Below are positions 27,337 through 36,975 of a stretch of DNA of 64,000 nucleotides, one piece after another. This DNA is from JBBIWA01 sp037439425 (GTDB lineage Bacteria; Acidobacteriota; Blastocatellia; RBC074): assembly GCA_037439425.1 (NCBI GenBank), contig JBBIWA010000015.1:1-64000 (forward strand), given 5' to 3'. The notes beneath the pieces are model-generated. The model was not told the origin of the DNA. It saw only the letters and a list, made by a program, of their open reading frames with translations, and made no database searches. Position 1 is the first letter of the stretch. Every line of letters starts with the position of its first letter. The position numbers and the translations under genes were made by a program.

Positions 27337-28080
27337 TTTGCGGCAAAATGTCACCTCTGCCGGCGCGCCCTATTGTCGCCCCCACCACGTGTGAATAGCG
27401 ACTGGGTAATACTTCTCACCACTCGGTCACAAACCGCACACACCATCCGACTCTCCGCCGTCCATCAAATTCGCGCGCCAGCTCAAAAGGCTCTGGAAGT
27501 CACAAACCGCACACATCATCCGACTCTCCACCGTCCGCTCTAAGGCCTCAGGCCGTGACTTGCCGCAGCGGCTTGGTCGGTACCACGTCCAAGCTCTCTC
27601 GCATCTGCGTATCAGACATTATCTCCTCTACCTCAAAGACTCATTCCAGGCTCGAGCGCCCAGGCTGGTTCTTCCCTCCGTTGCTGAACCGCCAGCAAGC
27701 TCGGATGTTGAAAGAAGAAGATCGCAAAGGCGCTGATGCAGCACACCAGTCATTGCGAAAATTGCTCCGTCTCAGGTCAAGCCTGTCAGGGACTCACTTG
27801 AAGACTTCAGGGTGAGTAAATCTCGAAAAGCTTCAAAAGTTAAACTCTTGAGTGGCCTGATGGTGGGAGTTTAATGCTGTGGGCCTCTCACGCGCTTTTT
27901 GCGATTTCAGAACCTCTCGCGGGTCAAGCGCAGAAACTCTTTTGGCTCATTCAACTATTTACAGCCGTATCCGGTAAGTGGGAGCGGCGGCGCGACCAGT
28001 CTGGCAATATCTTCCCTTACCGCGCAAAAGTTGAAGATGCCAGAGGTTCGCAGGTAAGGTGGCTCATATGAGATTGCTCG

Positions 28081-29343
28081 TCACTCGTACCTCAGCGCCA
28101 CGATCGGATCCAATCGCGCAGCCTTCCAGGCAGGCCAGAGACCAAAGCTGATGCCTAGCACCACCGAGACTAAAAATCCGATGAGCGGGGCCCACAGTGG
28201 CACAAAAGTCGGCAGCACCAGCTTGATCATCTCAGCCAGGCTCCAACCAAGGAGGATCCCGACAACTCCGCCAAGCACAGTCAGCGTGGTCGCTTCGGTC
28301 AGAAATTGCAGCACAATGTCTCGCTGTCTGGCGCCAATCGCTTTGCGCACGCCGATCTCTCGGGTGCGCTCAGTGACTGAAACCAGCATGATGTTCATGA
28401 CTCCGATGCCGCCAACCAACAACCCGACACTGGAGATTGCGACCATGAGAGCGAAGATGCCGCTGGTAATCGCTCCGAATTGCTCGATGATCTGATCGGC
28501 AGTCGCGATTCCGAAATTATCCGGGTCTTTGTAAGGCACATGGCGACGTTTGCGCAGCACCTGGCGGATTTCGTCTAGCGCCTGTTGCAATTTGCCAGGA
28601 ACGGCTTGTGCGACAATGAAATTATCCTTGGCATTGGGATACATCTTCCGCAGCGTCTCGTAGGGCAGGTAAACCCCGCGATTCTGATTGCCTGGATCAT
28701 CATCGCCGCCAAAAAGCACGTCACGCTCCTCAAGCACTCCAACGACTCGGAAGCTGCGCCCATTGACGATCACTTCTTTGCCCAGTGCATTAACGTTGGG
28801 GAAGAAGGTATTGGCCACGTCTCGCCCGATGACCACGACATCGGCGCGGGTTTCATTCTCTAGTTCAGTGAAGGCGCGGCCTTCAGCGATGTTGGCCATA
28901 CCCATCTTGAAGTAGGAAGTGAGAGTTCCGCCCACCGTAGCGTTGGTCATCTCTATGTCGCGGTAGCGCACGCCTACGCGCTCAGCGTAAGGCCCCTGGA
29001 GAAAATCCACTGGTGATAGAAACGGCGCCACATAGGTCAGCGATGGACACTCGGCCGCCAGCGCCAGCGCATCTTCATAGCTGAGCGGCTTGCGCATGCG
29101 CTCTTCACGCGACGGGTTGAAATTGAATCCCGGGGTGAATTTGTAGATGTAAATCGAGTTGGTGCCGAACGACTCGATCTCACTCGCCACTCTGGTTTCA
29201 ATGCCGGAGACGAAAGCAGCAATCACGATCACGGTCATCGTTCCGACTACCACTCCCAGGATCGTCAGAAACGAGCGCAGCTTATGCTGCTGCAGCGTAT
29301 CCAGAGCCATCCAGACGTTTTCTAAAAACTCGCTTCGATTCAT
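28081..29343 (-). CDS. ABC transporter permease, MacB/FtsX type
   Basis: This is a 420-residue inner-membrane permease. An N-terminal helix (residues 20-45) is followed by a periplasmic MacB-PCD domain of about 230 residues and then by an FtsX domain with three helices. The segment GGIGVMNIMLVSVTERTREIG and the tail WPAWKAARLDPIVALRYE are hallmarks of the family. Such proteins need a LolD/MacB-like ATPase, which is not in the window. The start is taken at the ATG at 29343 by analogy with its neighbour; an ATG at 29361 is also possible. It is paired with a homologous permease upstream. Confidence 0.9.
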   Translation of the reverse strand: MNRSEFLENVWMALDTLQQHKLRSFLTILGVVVGTMTVIVIAAFVSGIETRVASEIESFGTNSIYIYKFTPGFNFNPSREERMRKPLSYEDALALAAECPSLTYVAPFLSPVDFLQGPYAERVGVRYRDIEMTNATVGGTLTSYFKMGMANIAEGRAFTELENETRADVVVIGRDVANTFFPNVNALGKEVIVNGRSFRVVGVLEERDVLFGGDDDPGNQNRGVYLPYETLRKMYPNAKDNFIVAQAVPGKLQQALDEIRQVLRKRRHVPYKDPDNFGIATADQIIEQFGAITSGIFALMVAISSVGLLVGGIGVMNIMLVSVTERTREIGVRKAIGARQRDIVLQFLTEATTLTVLGGVVGILLGWSLAEMIKLVLPTFVPLWAPLIGFLVSVVLGISFGLWPAWKAARLDPIVALRYE

Positions 29344-29438
29344 ATTGATGGGAGTCAGCATTCAGTAGTTGGTAGAGAACACTTTCACTCCTGACTACTG
29401 GATGCTGGTTACTGACTACTGAATGCCGACTACTTTTC

Positions 29439-30668
29439 TTACTCTGCCCGCAGCGCCACAATCGGATCGAGTCGCGCCGCTTGCCAGGCCGGGTAAACAC
29501 CGGAGATCAAGCCGACGCTACCTGAGACAAGCAGCGCTGCTGCAACTGCCAACAGCGGCAATGAGGTCGGAATGGGAGAGAGCGCGGAAACCAGCCTGGC
29601 CAGCAAGTAGGCAAGACTTACGCCAGTGGCGCCGCCCAGCAGCGCCAGCGTTGTAGACTCAGCCAGAAACTGTTTCAGAATGTCACGCCGGCGCGCCCCA
29701 AGACTTTTGCGAATGCCGATCTCTTTGGTGCGCTCGGTGACCGAAACCAGCATGATATTCATAATGACAATGCCACCCACAACCAGTGAGATCGAGGTCA
29801 CCCCAACAGCCACTAACTGAATCGTGCCGAAGATGCGGTCGCGCAGATTGTTGATCGCGCTCGGCGTGATGATGCCGAAATTGTCTCCCTCGCTCGGGCC
29901 AAGTTGCCGCCGGATGCGCATCATTACGCGCGCCGCGTCAATCGCATCCAGATATCTTTCTTGGCTCACCGCCATCACACTGATGGAAATCGAGCGGCGC
30001 GAGCCATAGATGCCCATAAAGGTCGAAAGGGGCATGGTGACGAACTTGTCACGCGACTGGCCGAAGACCGAGCCTAATGCCTTCGCCACGCCGATCACCT
30101 GAAATGGGCGGCCATCAATCTTGATCAGTTGCAGCAGCGGACTGCGCGACGGGAAGAGTCGCTCGGCCACATCAGCGCCGATATAGCACACATATCGGTT
30201 GTGCGCTTCTTCTGAGGCGGTGAAGGGGCGCCCTTCAGCGATCTCTACGCGGTTGATGTCAATCATATTGGCGGTGATCCCGTTGATGCTCACCTCGAAG
30301 AGTTCTTCCGAGCCGCACTTGACTTCGCCCGGTACTGAAGCCGTGGCCCCGGCATCTGCGATCACTCCACCGCGCAAAGCGCGAATGGCTGCGAGGTCAT
30401 CAAGTGTAATCTCTTTGTTGCGCTTGCGCGCCCGCTCCAGAGCAGCCAGGCTGGAGAAATCTTCGATAGAAAAGCGCTGAATGCTGAAAGCATTAGTACC
30501 AATATCAGCGATCTTCTCGTCCACATACCCGTTGAAGCCTTCGATCAGTGAAACAACGATGATCACCGTGGCCACTCCGAAGATCACGCCGAGCAGCGTC
30601 AGAAACGAACGCAGCTTGTGCGCCCAAATCGCCGCCAAAGCCAGTTTGATCGTTTCGATGAAATTCAT
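29439..30668 (-). CDS. ABC transporter permease, MacB/FtsX type
   Basis: This is a 409-residue paralogue of the downstream permease with the same plan: an N-terminal helix, a periplasmic MacB-PCD domain, then an FtsX domain with GGIVIMNIMLVSVTERTKEIG and the tail YPAWQAARLDPIVALRAE. The start ATG at 30668 is preceded by AAGGAGTGGG, an excellent site, although the frame is open to 30872. Two tandem permeases suggest a heterodimeric exporter or macrolide/peptide efflux unit. The ATPase and adaptor must be encoded elsewhere. Confidence 0.9.
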   Translation of the reverse strand: MNFIETIKLALAAIWAHKLRSFLTLLGVIFGVATVIIVVSLIEGFNGYVDEKIADIGTNAFSIQRFSIEDFSSLAALERARKRNKEITLDDLAAIRALRGGVIADAGATASVPGEVKCGSEELFEVSINGITANMIDINRVEIAEGRPFTASEEAHNRYVCYIGADVAERLFPSRSPLLQLIKIDGRPFQVIGVAKALGSVFGQSRDKFVTMPLSTFMGIYGSRRSISISVMAVSQERYLDAIDAARVMMRIRRQLGPSEGDNFGIITPSAINNLRDRIFGTIQLVAVGVTSISLVVGGIVIMNIMLVSVTERTKEIGIRKSLGARRRDILKQFLAESTTLALLGGATGVSLAYLLARLVSALSPIPTSLPLLAVAAALLVSGSVGLISGVYPAWQAARLDPIVALRAE

Positions 30669-30882
30669 CCCACTCCTTTCCTTCTGAGCCAACCGAATCT
30701 CATCACTTAATACGCCTGCGCGGTTGGATTTGTTGCCAGCGATGGTAGGGAGGCCGCCCGCAGCGCAAGCGGCTTGAGGGCTGGGGTGAATAGAGTTGGG
30801 GCGAGGATAATCCGGCTCACTCAGGGCGCTCTTACAGATCGGGGCGGCAGCCGAGTAACGAGCCGGTTTCACCTCTCACCGA

Positions 30883-31518
30883 TCACCGCTTCTCCAGATA
30901 GACGCGGCGCATAACCACCTTCTCCAACACCATCTCCGTGTCTTCATCGCGGGGGGCTTTGGAAATTATGTCTGCGATATTCATGCCTTCGATCACACGG
31001 GCAAAGACGGTGTATTGACCGTTCCAACTGGGATTGGGCGCGCTGCAAATGAAGAACTGGCTGGTCGCGCTATTGATGTCATTGCCTTTGCGCGCTGCGC
31101 CGACCGAGCCACGCACGAAAGGAAGCTCATTGAACTCGGCGGGAACTGTAGGTTGATTGGGTTCGCCCATTCCCCACAGCGCGCGGTCATTACCGCGCGT
31201 GGTGGGGTCACCGCCCTGAATAATCAGGTCTGGAATGACACGGTGAAAAGCTAGGCCATTGTAGAAGCCTTCGCGGATGAGCTTCTTGAAGTGGGCGACG
31301 TGCTTCGGCGCATAATCTGGATAGAACTGTAGTTTGATCTCGCCGAAGTCCGTCTCGATCACTGCAATCTCATCATCCTTTGACTCAGGAAGCGTATTCA
31401 AAAAGGACGCAACCGGTGTAGGTGAAGCAGACGGAGAAGTGGGATTCGCCGAGCAAGCGAAAGTGAAAAGAGAGAGCCACAGGAGGAGATAGAGCTTTGA
31501 GTTTTTCAAATCAGCCAT
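30883..31518 (-). CDS. Peptidyl-prolyl cis-trans isomerase, cyclophilin type, predicted lipoprotein
   Basis: This is a 211-residue cyclophilin. Residues 1-22 are a signal ending in FTFAC, a lipobox-like site, so the protein is probably anchored in the envelope, with a Ser/Pro-rich linker to residue 40. The domain contains FHRVIPDLIIQGGDP, SQFFI and the GQYTVFARVIEGM segment, with the catalytic Arg of FHR present. It should speed folding of periplasmic proteins. The start is at 31518, 30 bases after the gatB stop on the same strand. Confidence 0.92.
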   Translation of the reverse strand: MADLKNSKLYLLLWLSLFTFACSANPTSPSASPTPVASFLNTLPESKDDEIAVIETDFGEIKLQFYPDYAPKHVAHFKKLIREGFYNGLAFHRVIPDLIIQGGDPTTRGNDRALWGMGEPNQPTVPAEFNELPFVRGSVGAARKGNDINSATSQFFICSAPNPSWNGQYTVFARVIEGMNIADIISKAPRDEDTEMVLEKVVMRRVYLEKR

Positions 31519-31548
31519 AGGATAGAATCGATCAGCTAGAGGGGCAGT

Positions 31549-33021
31549 TTAGCTTTCCAATTTCTTCTTCAAGATCTCGTTGACCAATTGCGGATTGGCA
31601 CGGCCTGAGCTGGCTCTCATGGTCTGGCCGACGAAAAAGCCGAGCAGATTGGTTCTGCCTGCACGGTACTGTTCGAGCTGTTTCGGATTGGCGGCGATCA
31701 CTTCGTCCACGATCTTCTCAATCGCGCTCGCGTCGGTGATCTGGACCAGACCTTTCTCCTTAATGATCTCAGCTGGCGTGCGGCCCGTTGCGAACATCTC
31801 AACGAAAACCTCCTTGGCGATCTTGCCGGAGATCGTCCCATCATCAATCAACCGGATCAACGCGCCCAGGTCCGCAGCCGAGACGCGGCATTCGGTGATC
31901 TCCACGTTGGCGTTCTTCAGCTCGCGCAGTAGCTCAGAGAGTATCCAGTTGGCTGCCGCGCGCTGATTGCGTGCTGCCTCTGCTGTCGCTTCGTAATAAT
32001 CGGCCAGTTCACGTTGCGAGGTGAGCGTAAGCGCATCTTCGGCCGAGAGGGCATACTCACGCATGAATCTTTGACGTCTGGCTTCAGGCAGCTCCGGCAA
32101 CGCAGCGCGCAGCTTCTCGATCCAGGCCTCGCTCACCTCAAGGGGGGGCAGGTCCGGTTCGGGAAAGTAGCGATAATCGTGCGCATCTTCCTTCGAGCGC
32201 ATGGCGTAGGTTTTATTTTCGCGCTCATTCCACAGCCGCGTCTCTTGCACCACCTGGCCACCCGATTCGAGCAGTTCGATCTGGCGGTTAATTTCGTATT
32301 CGAGCGCGCGCTGGAGAAAGCGCAGCGAGTTGAGGTTTTTGACTTCGGTCTTGGTTCCAAACCTGGTCTCGCCTTTGCGCCGCACCGAGACGTTGGCATC
32401 ACAACGCAGATTGCCTTCTTCCATATTGCCATCGCAGACGCCGATATATTGCAACGTGCGCCGCAGGAAGTTGACATAGTCATAAGCTTCCCAGCTCGAG
32501 CGAAAGTCCGGTTCGCTTACAATTTCAAGCAGCGGCACTCCGCTCCGGTTGAGATTGACATAGGATTTGGTCGGATCAGTCACACCTTCGTGCAGCGACT
32601 TGCCTGCGTCTTCTTCGATGTGCGCTCGTGTAATGCCAAAACGCTTCCATTTCCATTCAGTTGGGTGCCCGCCTTCATCGCGCTCGCTGGTTAAGATCTC
32701 AACCGAGCCGTGCTCTGAAAATGGGCGGCTGTATTGCGAGATCTGATAGCCTTTCGGTAGGTCCGGGTAGAAATAATTTTTTCGCGCAAAGATGGATTCG
32801 GTGTTGATCTTCAGTCCGAGCGCGAGCGCCGCCTTGGCTGCATACTCAACCGCCTGCCGATTGAGCACTGGCAATGCGCCAGGCAGGCCCAAGCAAACGG
32901 GACAGGTGTTAGCGTTCGGCTCTTCGCCGAAGGCAGTCGAGCAAGAGCAAAAGATCTTCGATGAGGTGCGCAACTGCGCGTGAACTTCCAGACCAATGAC
33001 AGCTTCCCAGCCTTCTTTCAT
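31549..33021 (-). CDS. gatB: Asp-tRNA(Asn)/Glu-tRNA(Gln) amidotransferase subunit B
   Basis: This is the kinase and tRNA-binding subunit of GatCAB, which amidates Glu-tRNA(Gln) or Asp-tRNA(Asn). The 490-residue protein shows GLEVHAQL, the zinc-site segments CSCSTAFG and CPVCLGLPG, YPDLPKGYQISQY, and NRSGVPLLEIVSEPD, and ends in a YqeY-like tail domain. gatA and gatC are not in the window. It suggests that this organism uses the indirect route for at least one amide aminoacyl-tRNA. Confidence 0.97.
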   Translation of the reverse strand: MKEGWEAVIGLEVHAQLRTSSKIFCSCSTAFGEEPNANTCPVCLGLPGALPVLNRQAVEYAAKAALALGLKINTESIFARKNYFYPDLPKGYQISQYSRPFSEHGSVEILTSERDEGGHPTEWKWKRFGITRAHIEEDAGKSLHEGVTDPTKSYVNLNRSGVPLLEIVSEPDFRSSWEAYDYVNFLRRTLQYIGVCDGNMEEGNLRCDANVSVRRKGETRFGTKTEVKNLNSLRFLQRALEYEINRQIELLESGGQVVQETRLWNERENKTYAMRSKEDAHDYRYFPEPDLPPLEVSEAWIEKLRAALPELPEARRQRFMREYALSAEDALTLTSQRELADYYEATAEAARNQRAAANWILSELLRELKNANVEITECRVSAADLGALIRLIDDGTISGKIAKEVFVEMFATGRTPAEIIKEKGLVQITDASAIEKIVDEVIAANPKQLEQYRAGRTNLLGFFVGQTMRASSGRANPQLVNEILKKKLES

Positions 33022-33737
33022 AACTCCTCTCCTTGAGCAGCTTGAAACTCCAGCTGCCGGATGCGAGATTATAGCATGAGGGGGCAGATTGAGCAGGGTC
33101 TGGCTGAGCGTTACGATTCACAGTCGATAGATCGCGTAGGGCAATATGGCCGAGTCTCGTGCTTGAAAATCGCTTGGCGGTTATTGCCCGAGGTGATGAT
33201 GTGATAGGGGTCGCCACCGCCTTCGAGGTGCAGTGGTGTGGAGCAACCTATCTGCTCAGAAAATCCCTGGGTACGCCTGCATCCTGGCGTGCTCGTTAAG
33301 ACTGAGAACTCTGCACGCTAGAAGCGTGCGCTCCCAGGGCGGATCCTGGGTAGGCACGCATCCTGGCCTGCCCCTCTTCGTTAAGCAGGTCATTACTGGA
33401 GACCGGGCACGCTCGCAAGCGTGCCTATCCGGGTTCTCATCAGCGGTCGTGTTTGTGCGGGACATACTCGAAGAGAGGATGCGCGCGGGTGTGTGGGTAC
33501 GGCGGTTGAACTATACTCGGTGGCAGGACGCGAGACCGGCTGCAGCGTCGAGGTTGGAGGCTATGCTTAGCAACACGGGCTGTGGTAGCCACATTACCTG
33601 TGAGTGCCCTATGCGCTCCGACACGTGAGGATAGACCGGCGGTTCGCTCCGCTCTGGTCATGGCATAACACGAATGGTCTTTTTCACTATAATCGTTATA
33701 CGAGATATGATCTGTCGGTGAGGAGGGGAGGTTCAGC
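33022..33737. other. Spacer with REP-like direct repeats upstream of the ATPase cassette
   Basis: This is a 716-base divergent spacer between gatB and the AAA15 gene. It contains two direct copies of CCTGGGTAsGC...CATCCTGG...TCGTTAAG (33266-33300 and 33345-33385) and palindromes of the GCACGCTCGCAAGCGTGC type (33313-33340 and 33404-33430). A TATAAT at 33688-33693 could be the -10 box of the ATPase gene, but no good -35 box is seen. No gene was recognised. Confidence 0.6.
33265..33430. repeat. REP-like repeat cluster
   Basis: The two copies at 33266-33300 and 33345-33385 share CCTGGGTA, GCATCCTGG and TCGTTAAG. The core CCTGGGTAGGC matches the sequences that flank the RAYT transposase at 55084 and 55776. 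Interleaved palindromes GAAGCGTGCGCTCCCAGG and GGGCACGCTCGCAAGCGTGC match those at 223-277. Confidence 0.65.
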
Positions 33738-34997
33738 GTGATCAAATGGGTTAGAATCGAAGGGTACAAGTCGTTTCAAAGCTTGCATCTTGAATTGAGA
33801 CCGCTCACGGTCATTTTTGGACCCAATGCCTCTGGAAAAAGTAATTTTCTCGATGCCCTCTATCTTATCTCTCGTGCTGTGACCAAGAAGAACCTGAAGG
33901 AAGCGTTTGAAGATCACCGGGGACTCCCCCTGGAAAGCTTTTACTACGGTGACGAAGGATATGACGTGCTTCTGAAAAAAGAGCGCCTCCAATTCACCTG
34001 TGAAGTTGACGTGGAGCTTTCGCCCCTGGTCATCAGGAAGGTTGAAGAAATCGTGGGGGCGAAAAGAAAAGGCATTGATGCGGCACCATCCAGGACAATC
34101 ATCACCGAACCGCTGCTGCGATACCGCCTGACGGTCGAGGCACTACCGGAGACCGGTTACCTGCGGGTCCTGGATGAGCGGCTCTGCGCCATCAAGCGCA
34201 ACGGCGAAGAAAAAAAGCGCCGGCCATTCCTGGAACGAGAGGGAAACCGCATTCACCTGCGCATGGAAGGACAGGCTCATCCGATCTTTCACGAAATCGG
34301 ATTGGATCATACGATTGTTTCTACCGCGCTCTATGAGCCGCACTATCCTCACATCACTGCCTTCCGCATGGAGTTGGCCAACTGGTACACCTACTATCTT
34401 GAGCCGCGAGTCTTGATGAGGGAGGATGTTCCGCTGGCGGAGATTGAAAGTCTCGGCCCAAGAGGTGAAAACCTCGCGGCCTTTTTGAATACGTTGAAGC
34501 ATAAACACGAGAAGGACTATGAGAGCCTGAATCTTTCGCTCAAACGCATCCTGCCGACGGAGGCGACCATTGAGCTTGAGCACTTGAAGGAAGGCCTGGT
34601 CGGATTGCGCCTTTCCGAGAACGGATTCTGGTTTTCGGCCCGCTTGATTTCCGAGGGAACGCTCCGCCTCATTGGACTTTTGGCCGCGATTCACCCAAAG
34701 AACCCTGCGACGGTCGTGGCTTTTGAAGAACCCGAAAACGGAGTTCACCCGGTCCGGCTCAAAATCATCAGTGACATTCTGAAAAACGCCGTCCAGGAGC
34801 ACGGGAAACAAATCATCGTCACTACCCACTCCCCCATCCTACCGGAATACTTTGATGACCGAGACCTGTTTGTCTGTCGCAGGGAAAAGAACCAAACAAC
34901 GATCCAGGCCTTTCCGAGTCTTGGCCCTCTTTTCCGAAGGCAGAACATAGAACATGCCCTCGAAGACCGAATCTTACGAGGCGACTTTGGTGGATAA
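33738..34997 (+). CDS. AAA15-family ATPase (OLD/RecF-like), probable defence or DNA-repair module
   Basis: This is a 419-residue ABC-like ATPase of the COG4637/AAA15 kind. Walker A FGPNASGKSN lies at residues 27-36, the signature LISEGTLRL near 303-311, Walker B VVAFEEPENGVHP near 326-338 with the catalytic Glu pair, and the switch His in IVTTHSP at 364. The middle (about 60-290) is the usual variable insert. The start is a GTG at 33738 preceded by AGGAGGGGAGG. The next gene starts two bases after its stop and encodes a TOPRIM-like protein, so the two should act together, as AAA15-TOPRIM pairs do in PARIS- or OLD-type systems. The exact system is unnamed here. Confidence 0.85.
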   Translation: MIKWVRIEGYKSFQSLHLELRPLTVIFGPNASGKSNFLDALYLISRAVTKKNLKEAFEDHRGLPLESFYYGDEGYDVLLKKERLQFTCEVDVELSPLVIRKVEEIVGAKRKGIDAAPSRTIITEPLLRYRLTVEALPETGYLRVLDERLCAIKRNGEEKKRRPFLEREGNRIHLRMEGQAHPIFHEIGLDHTIVSTALYEPHYPHITAFRMELANWYTYYLEPRVLMREDVPLAEIESLGPRGENLAAFLNTLKHKHEKDYESLNLSLKRILPTEATIELEHLKEGLVGLRLSENGFWFSARLISEGTLRLIGLLAAIHPKNPATVVAFEEPENGVHPVRLKIISDILKNAVQEHGKQIIVTTHSPILPEYFDDRDLFVCRREKNQTTIQAFPSLGPLFRRQNIEHALEDRILRGDFGG

Positions 34998-34999
34998 CC

Positions 35000-35653
35000 A
35001 TGCAGATTCTTTATTTCCTGGAAGACCGTGCCCAGGAAGGATTCATCAAGGCGTTGGTTGAACGCGCGGCGAAGGAGGAGTCGATTCCTACCGGCAGCTT
35101 GACTCATGATATTCGCTCAGCCAGGTATGGCTCTGGGGTCATCCGAGAATTCAAGAACTTTTTGAGGGACACCAGAAAAACAGGACCGTCCACGGTTGAT
35201 CTGTTGATCGTTGCCATTGACGGAAATTGTAAAGGACATAGAGATCGTATCAAACAGTTAGAAAAAATGATCCCGCCGAACCATCCGTTCAAGGACAGGG
35301 TGGTTTATGCTGTGCCAGACCCTCATATAGAACGCTGGTACATCATTGATCAACGGGCGTTCAAATACGGAGTGGGACTTGACAGGCCGCCGGCTTTGCC
35401 ACCCTACAAGTGCAAAAAGGCCCACTATAAGCAAGTGGTCAATCAAGCATTAAGAGAGTCAGGAATCAGTTCTTTGCTGGGTGGCGCGGAATACGCCGAA
35501 AGAATTGTCGCTAGCATTGAAACCCTAGAATCGTTCAGCCGGCAAAATGCCGGCTGCGAAGCTTTCTTAGAAGACTTGCGAAGCAGGTTCAGAAACAAAA
35601 TGAGGGGTTATAGCAGTTTGCGCTTGAACGAGGAGCTTCTTGCTGAGGATTGA
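35000..35653 (+). CDS. TOPRIM-like protein (DUF4276-like), partner of the AAA15 ATPase
   Basis: This is a 217-residue protein whose N-terminal half has a TOPRIM-like pattern. An acidic turn follows strand 1 (FLEDRAQEGF, Glu8), a second strand ends in acidic residues (LLIVAIDGN, Asp74), and VPDPHIERWYIID (Asp107, Glu111, Asp117) resembles the PxxExW segment of DUF4276 and RloB-like proteins. The C-terminal 90 residues are basic and helical with no known domain. It starts two bases after the ATPase stop, so translation is coupled. The likely role is a nuclease or toxin effector controlled by the ATPase. Both family assignment and function are inferences from motifs. Confidence 0.6.
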   Translation: MQILYFLEDRAQEGFIKALVERAAKEESIPTGSLTHDIRSARYGSGVIREFKNFLRDTRKTGPSTVDLLIVAIDGNCKGHRDRIKQLEKMIPPNHPFKDRVVYAVPDPHIERWYIIDQRAFKYGVGLDRPPALPPYKCKKAHYKQVVNQALRESGISSLLGGAEYAERIVASIETLESFSRQNAGCEAFLEDLRSRFRNKMRGYSSLRLNEELLAED

Positions 35654-35732
35654 CTGCCAGCCACCGGCCCAAACCTGCTAGCTGCGTTCAAGGCTGAATC
35701 TTTTTAGCCCGGCCTCAGTGCTCAGAGCTCAG

Positions 35733-35782
35733 TTGCCTGCCTACGGCGCAGGTAAAGCTGCTTGCGCGCCGCGCGTAGGCAA
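35733..35782. repeat. Imperfect inverted repeat downstream of the cassette
   Basis: TTGCCTGCCTACGGCGC is mirrored by GCGCCGCGCGTAGGCAA, with an intervening loop of about 16 bases. It lies 80 bases after the TOPRIM gene and could act as a terminator-like structure, though it lacks a T-run. No gene was seen in 35654-35936. Confidence 0.45.
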
Positions 35783-35936
35783 GTCAGTAGAAGTCATTTC
35801 AAAATCCCTTTACGGTTTCGGCGACCTTGTTGGGAAGCCCATAAATCAAGGCCTATGGTTAGAGAGGGGGCACCGGTAGCGGGGTGGTGAAACAAGTTCT
35901 AGGCCATAGGTGTAGACTACTTCGCTTAACCTGGTA

Positions 35937-36806
35937 TTAGCTGAGCACCTCTTTGACCCGGGCACCGATTTCGGCCGGGCTCTTCACCACGTGGATCCCG
36001 GCTGCTTCCATCGCCGCCATCTTCTCCGCCGCGGTTCCCTTTCCACCAGCAATGATCGCGCCGGCGTGGCCCATCCGCCGGCCCGGCGGCGCAGTCTGTC
36101 CGCAGATGAATCCCACCACCGGCTTCTTGACGTGCTGCTTGACATACGCGGCAGCCTCTTCCTCGGCTGTCCCCCCGATCTCGCCGATCATCACGATCGC
36201 TTCGGTCTCAGGATCATTATTGAAGAGTTCGATCGCATCGCGCTGTGTCGTGCCGATGACCGGATCGCCGCCAATACCGATGCAGGTGGATTGGCCGATG
36301 CCCAGCCTGGTCAATTGACCGACGGCTTCGTAAGTCAACGTGCCGCTGCGCGAGACCACACCTACACGACCTTCCTTGTGGATATGGCCTGGCATGATGC
36401 CGACTTTGCACTTGCCCGGCGAAATCACTCCGGGGCAGTTTGGACCAACTAACCGCACGCCGCGCGCTTTGACGAAGTGGAAGGCTTTGACCATATCGAG
36501 AGTCGGAATGCCCTCAGTGATGCAGACGATCAACTCCACTCCAGCATCAGCGGCTTCCATAATCGCATCAGCTGCAAAAGCTGGGGGCACATAAATCACC
36601 GAGGCATTCGCCCCGGTTTTTTCGACTGCTTCGGCCACGGTATTGAAGACCGGAAAGCCTTCATGCGTGGTGCCGCCCTTGCCGGGTGTGACCCCTCCCA
36701 CAATGTTCGTGCCATACTCGCGCATTTGAAGTGCGTGGAAGCTACCCTCTTTGCCCGTCAATCCTTGAACGATGAGACGTGTATTGCGATCAACTAAAAC
36801 GCTCAA
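35937..36806 (-). CDS. sucD: Succinate-CoA ligase (ADP/GDP-forming) subunit alpha
   Basis: This is the CoA-binding, phosphohistidine-carrying subunit of the TCA enzyme that makes ATP or GTP from succinyl-CoA. The 289-residue protein shows GLTGKEGSFHA, the CoA-site segment NIVGGVTPGKGG, GPNCPGVISPG, the IGGDPVIGT segment, and the active-site His in GHAGAIIAGG. sucC is expected just upstream in many genomes but is not in the window. Confidence 0.97.
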   Translation of the reverse strand: MSVLVDRNTRLIVQGLTGKEGSFHALQMREYGTNIVGGVTPGKGGTTHEGFPVFNTVAEAVEKTGANASVIYVPPAFAADAIMEAADAGVELIVCITEGIPTLDMVKAFHFVKARGVRLVGPNCPGVISPGKCKVGIMPGHIHKEGRVGVVSRSGTLTYEAVGQLTRLGIGQSTCIGIGGDPVIGTTQRDAIELFNNDPETEAIVMIGEIGGTAEEEAAAYVKQHVKKPVVGFICGQTAPPGRRMGHAGAIIAGGKGTAAEKMAAMEAAGIHVVKSPAEIGARVKEVLS

Positions 36807-36975
36807 AATTCCTCCTTCGACCGCAGCCTTCAGCCGGGCCAGAATTAGTGTCTGAAAATGATGACCCGCAGGGACAGTGGCTTAAGACCAGAGGCCTATG
36901 CGGTGCTCCTCAGTCTTCCAAAAGGGGCAGTGCCGAAACGCAGCTATCCCCTTCCCGAAGCCGCAGCGCCGATTG

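Larger units (their letters stand above)
26494..28080. other. Repeat-rich spacer without a recognised gene
   Basis: This is almost 1.6 kb with no protein that could be recognised. It holds hairpin repeats (27027-27119), a 62-base tandem repeat (27170-27336), and a 38-base direct repeat (27426-27463 and 27499-27536, three or four differences) containing CACAAACCGCACACA. An open frame at 26753-26959 has AAGGAG upstream and one hydrophobic stretch, but no other sign of being a gene. The rest looks like decayed sequence. Confidence 0.55.
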
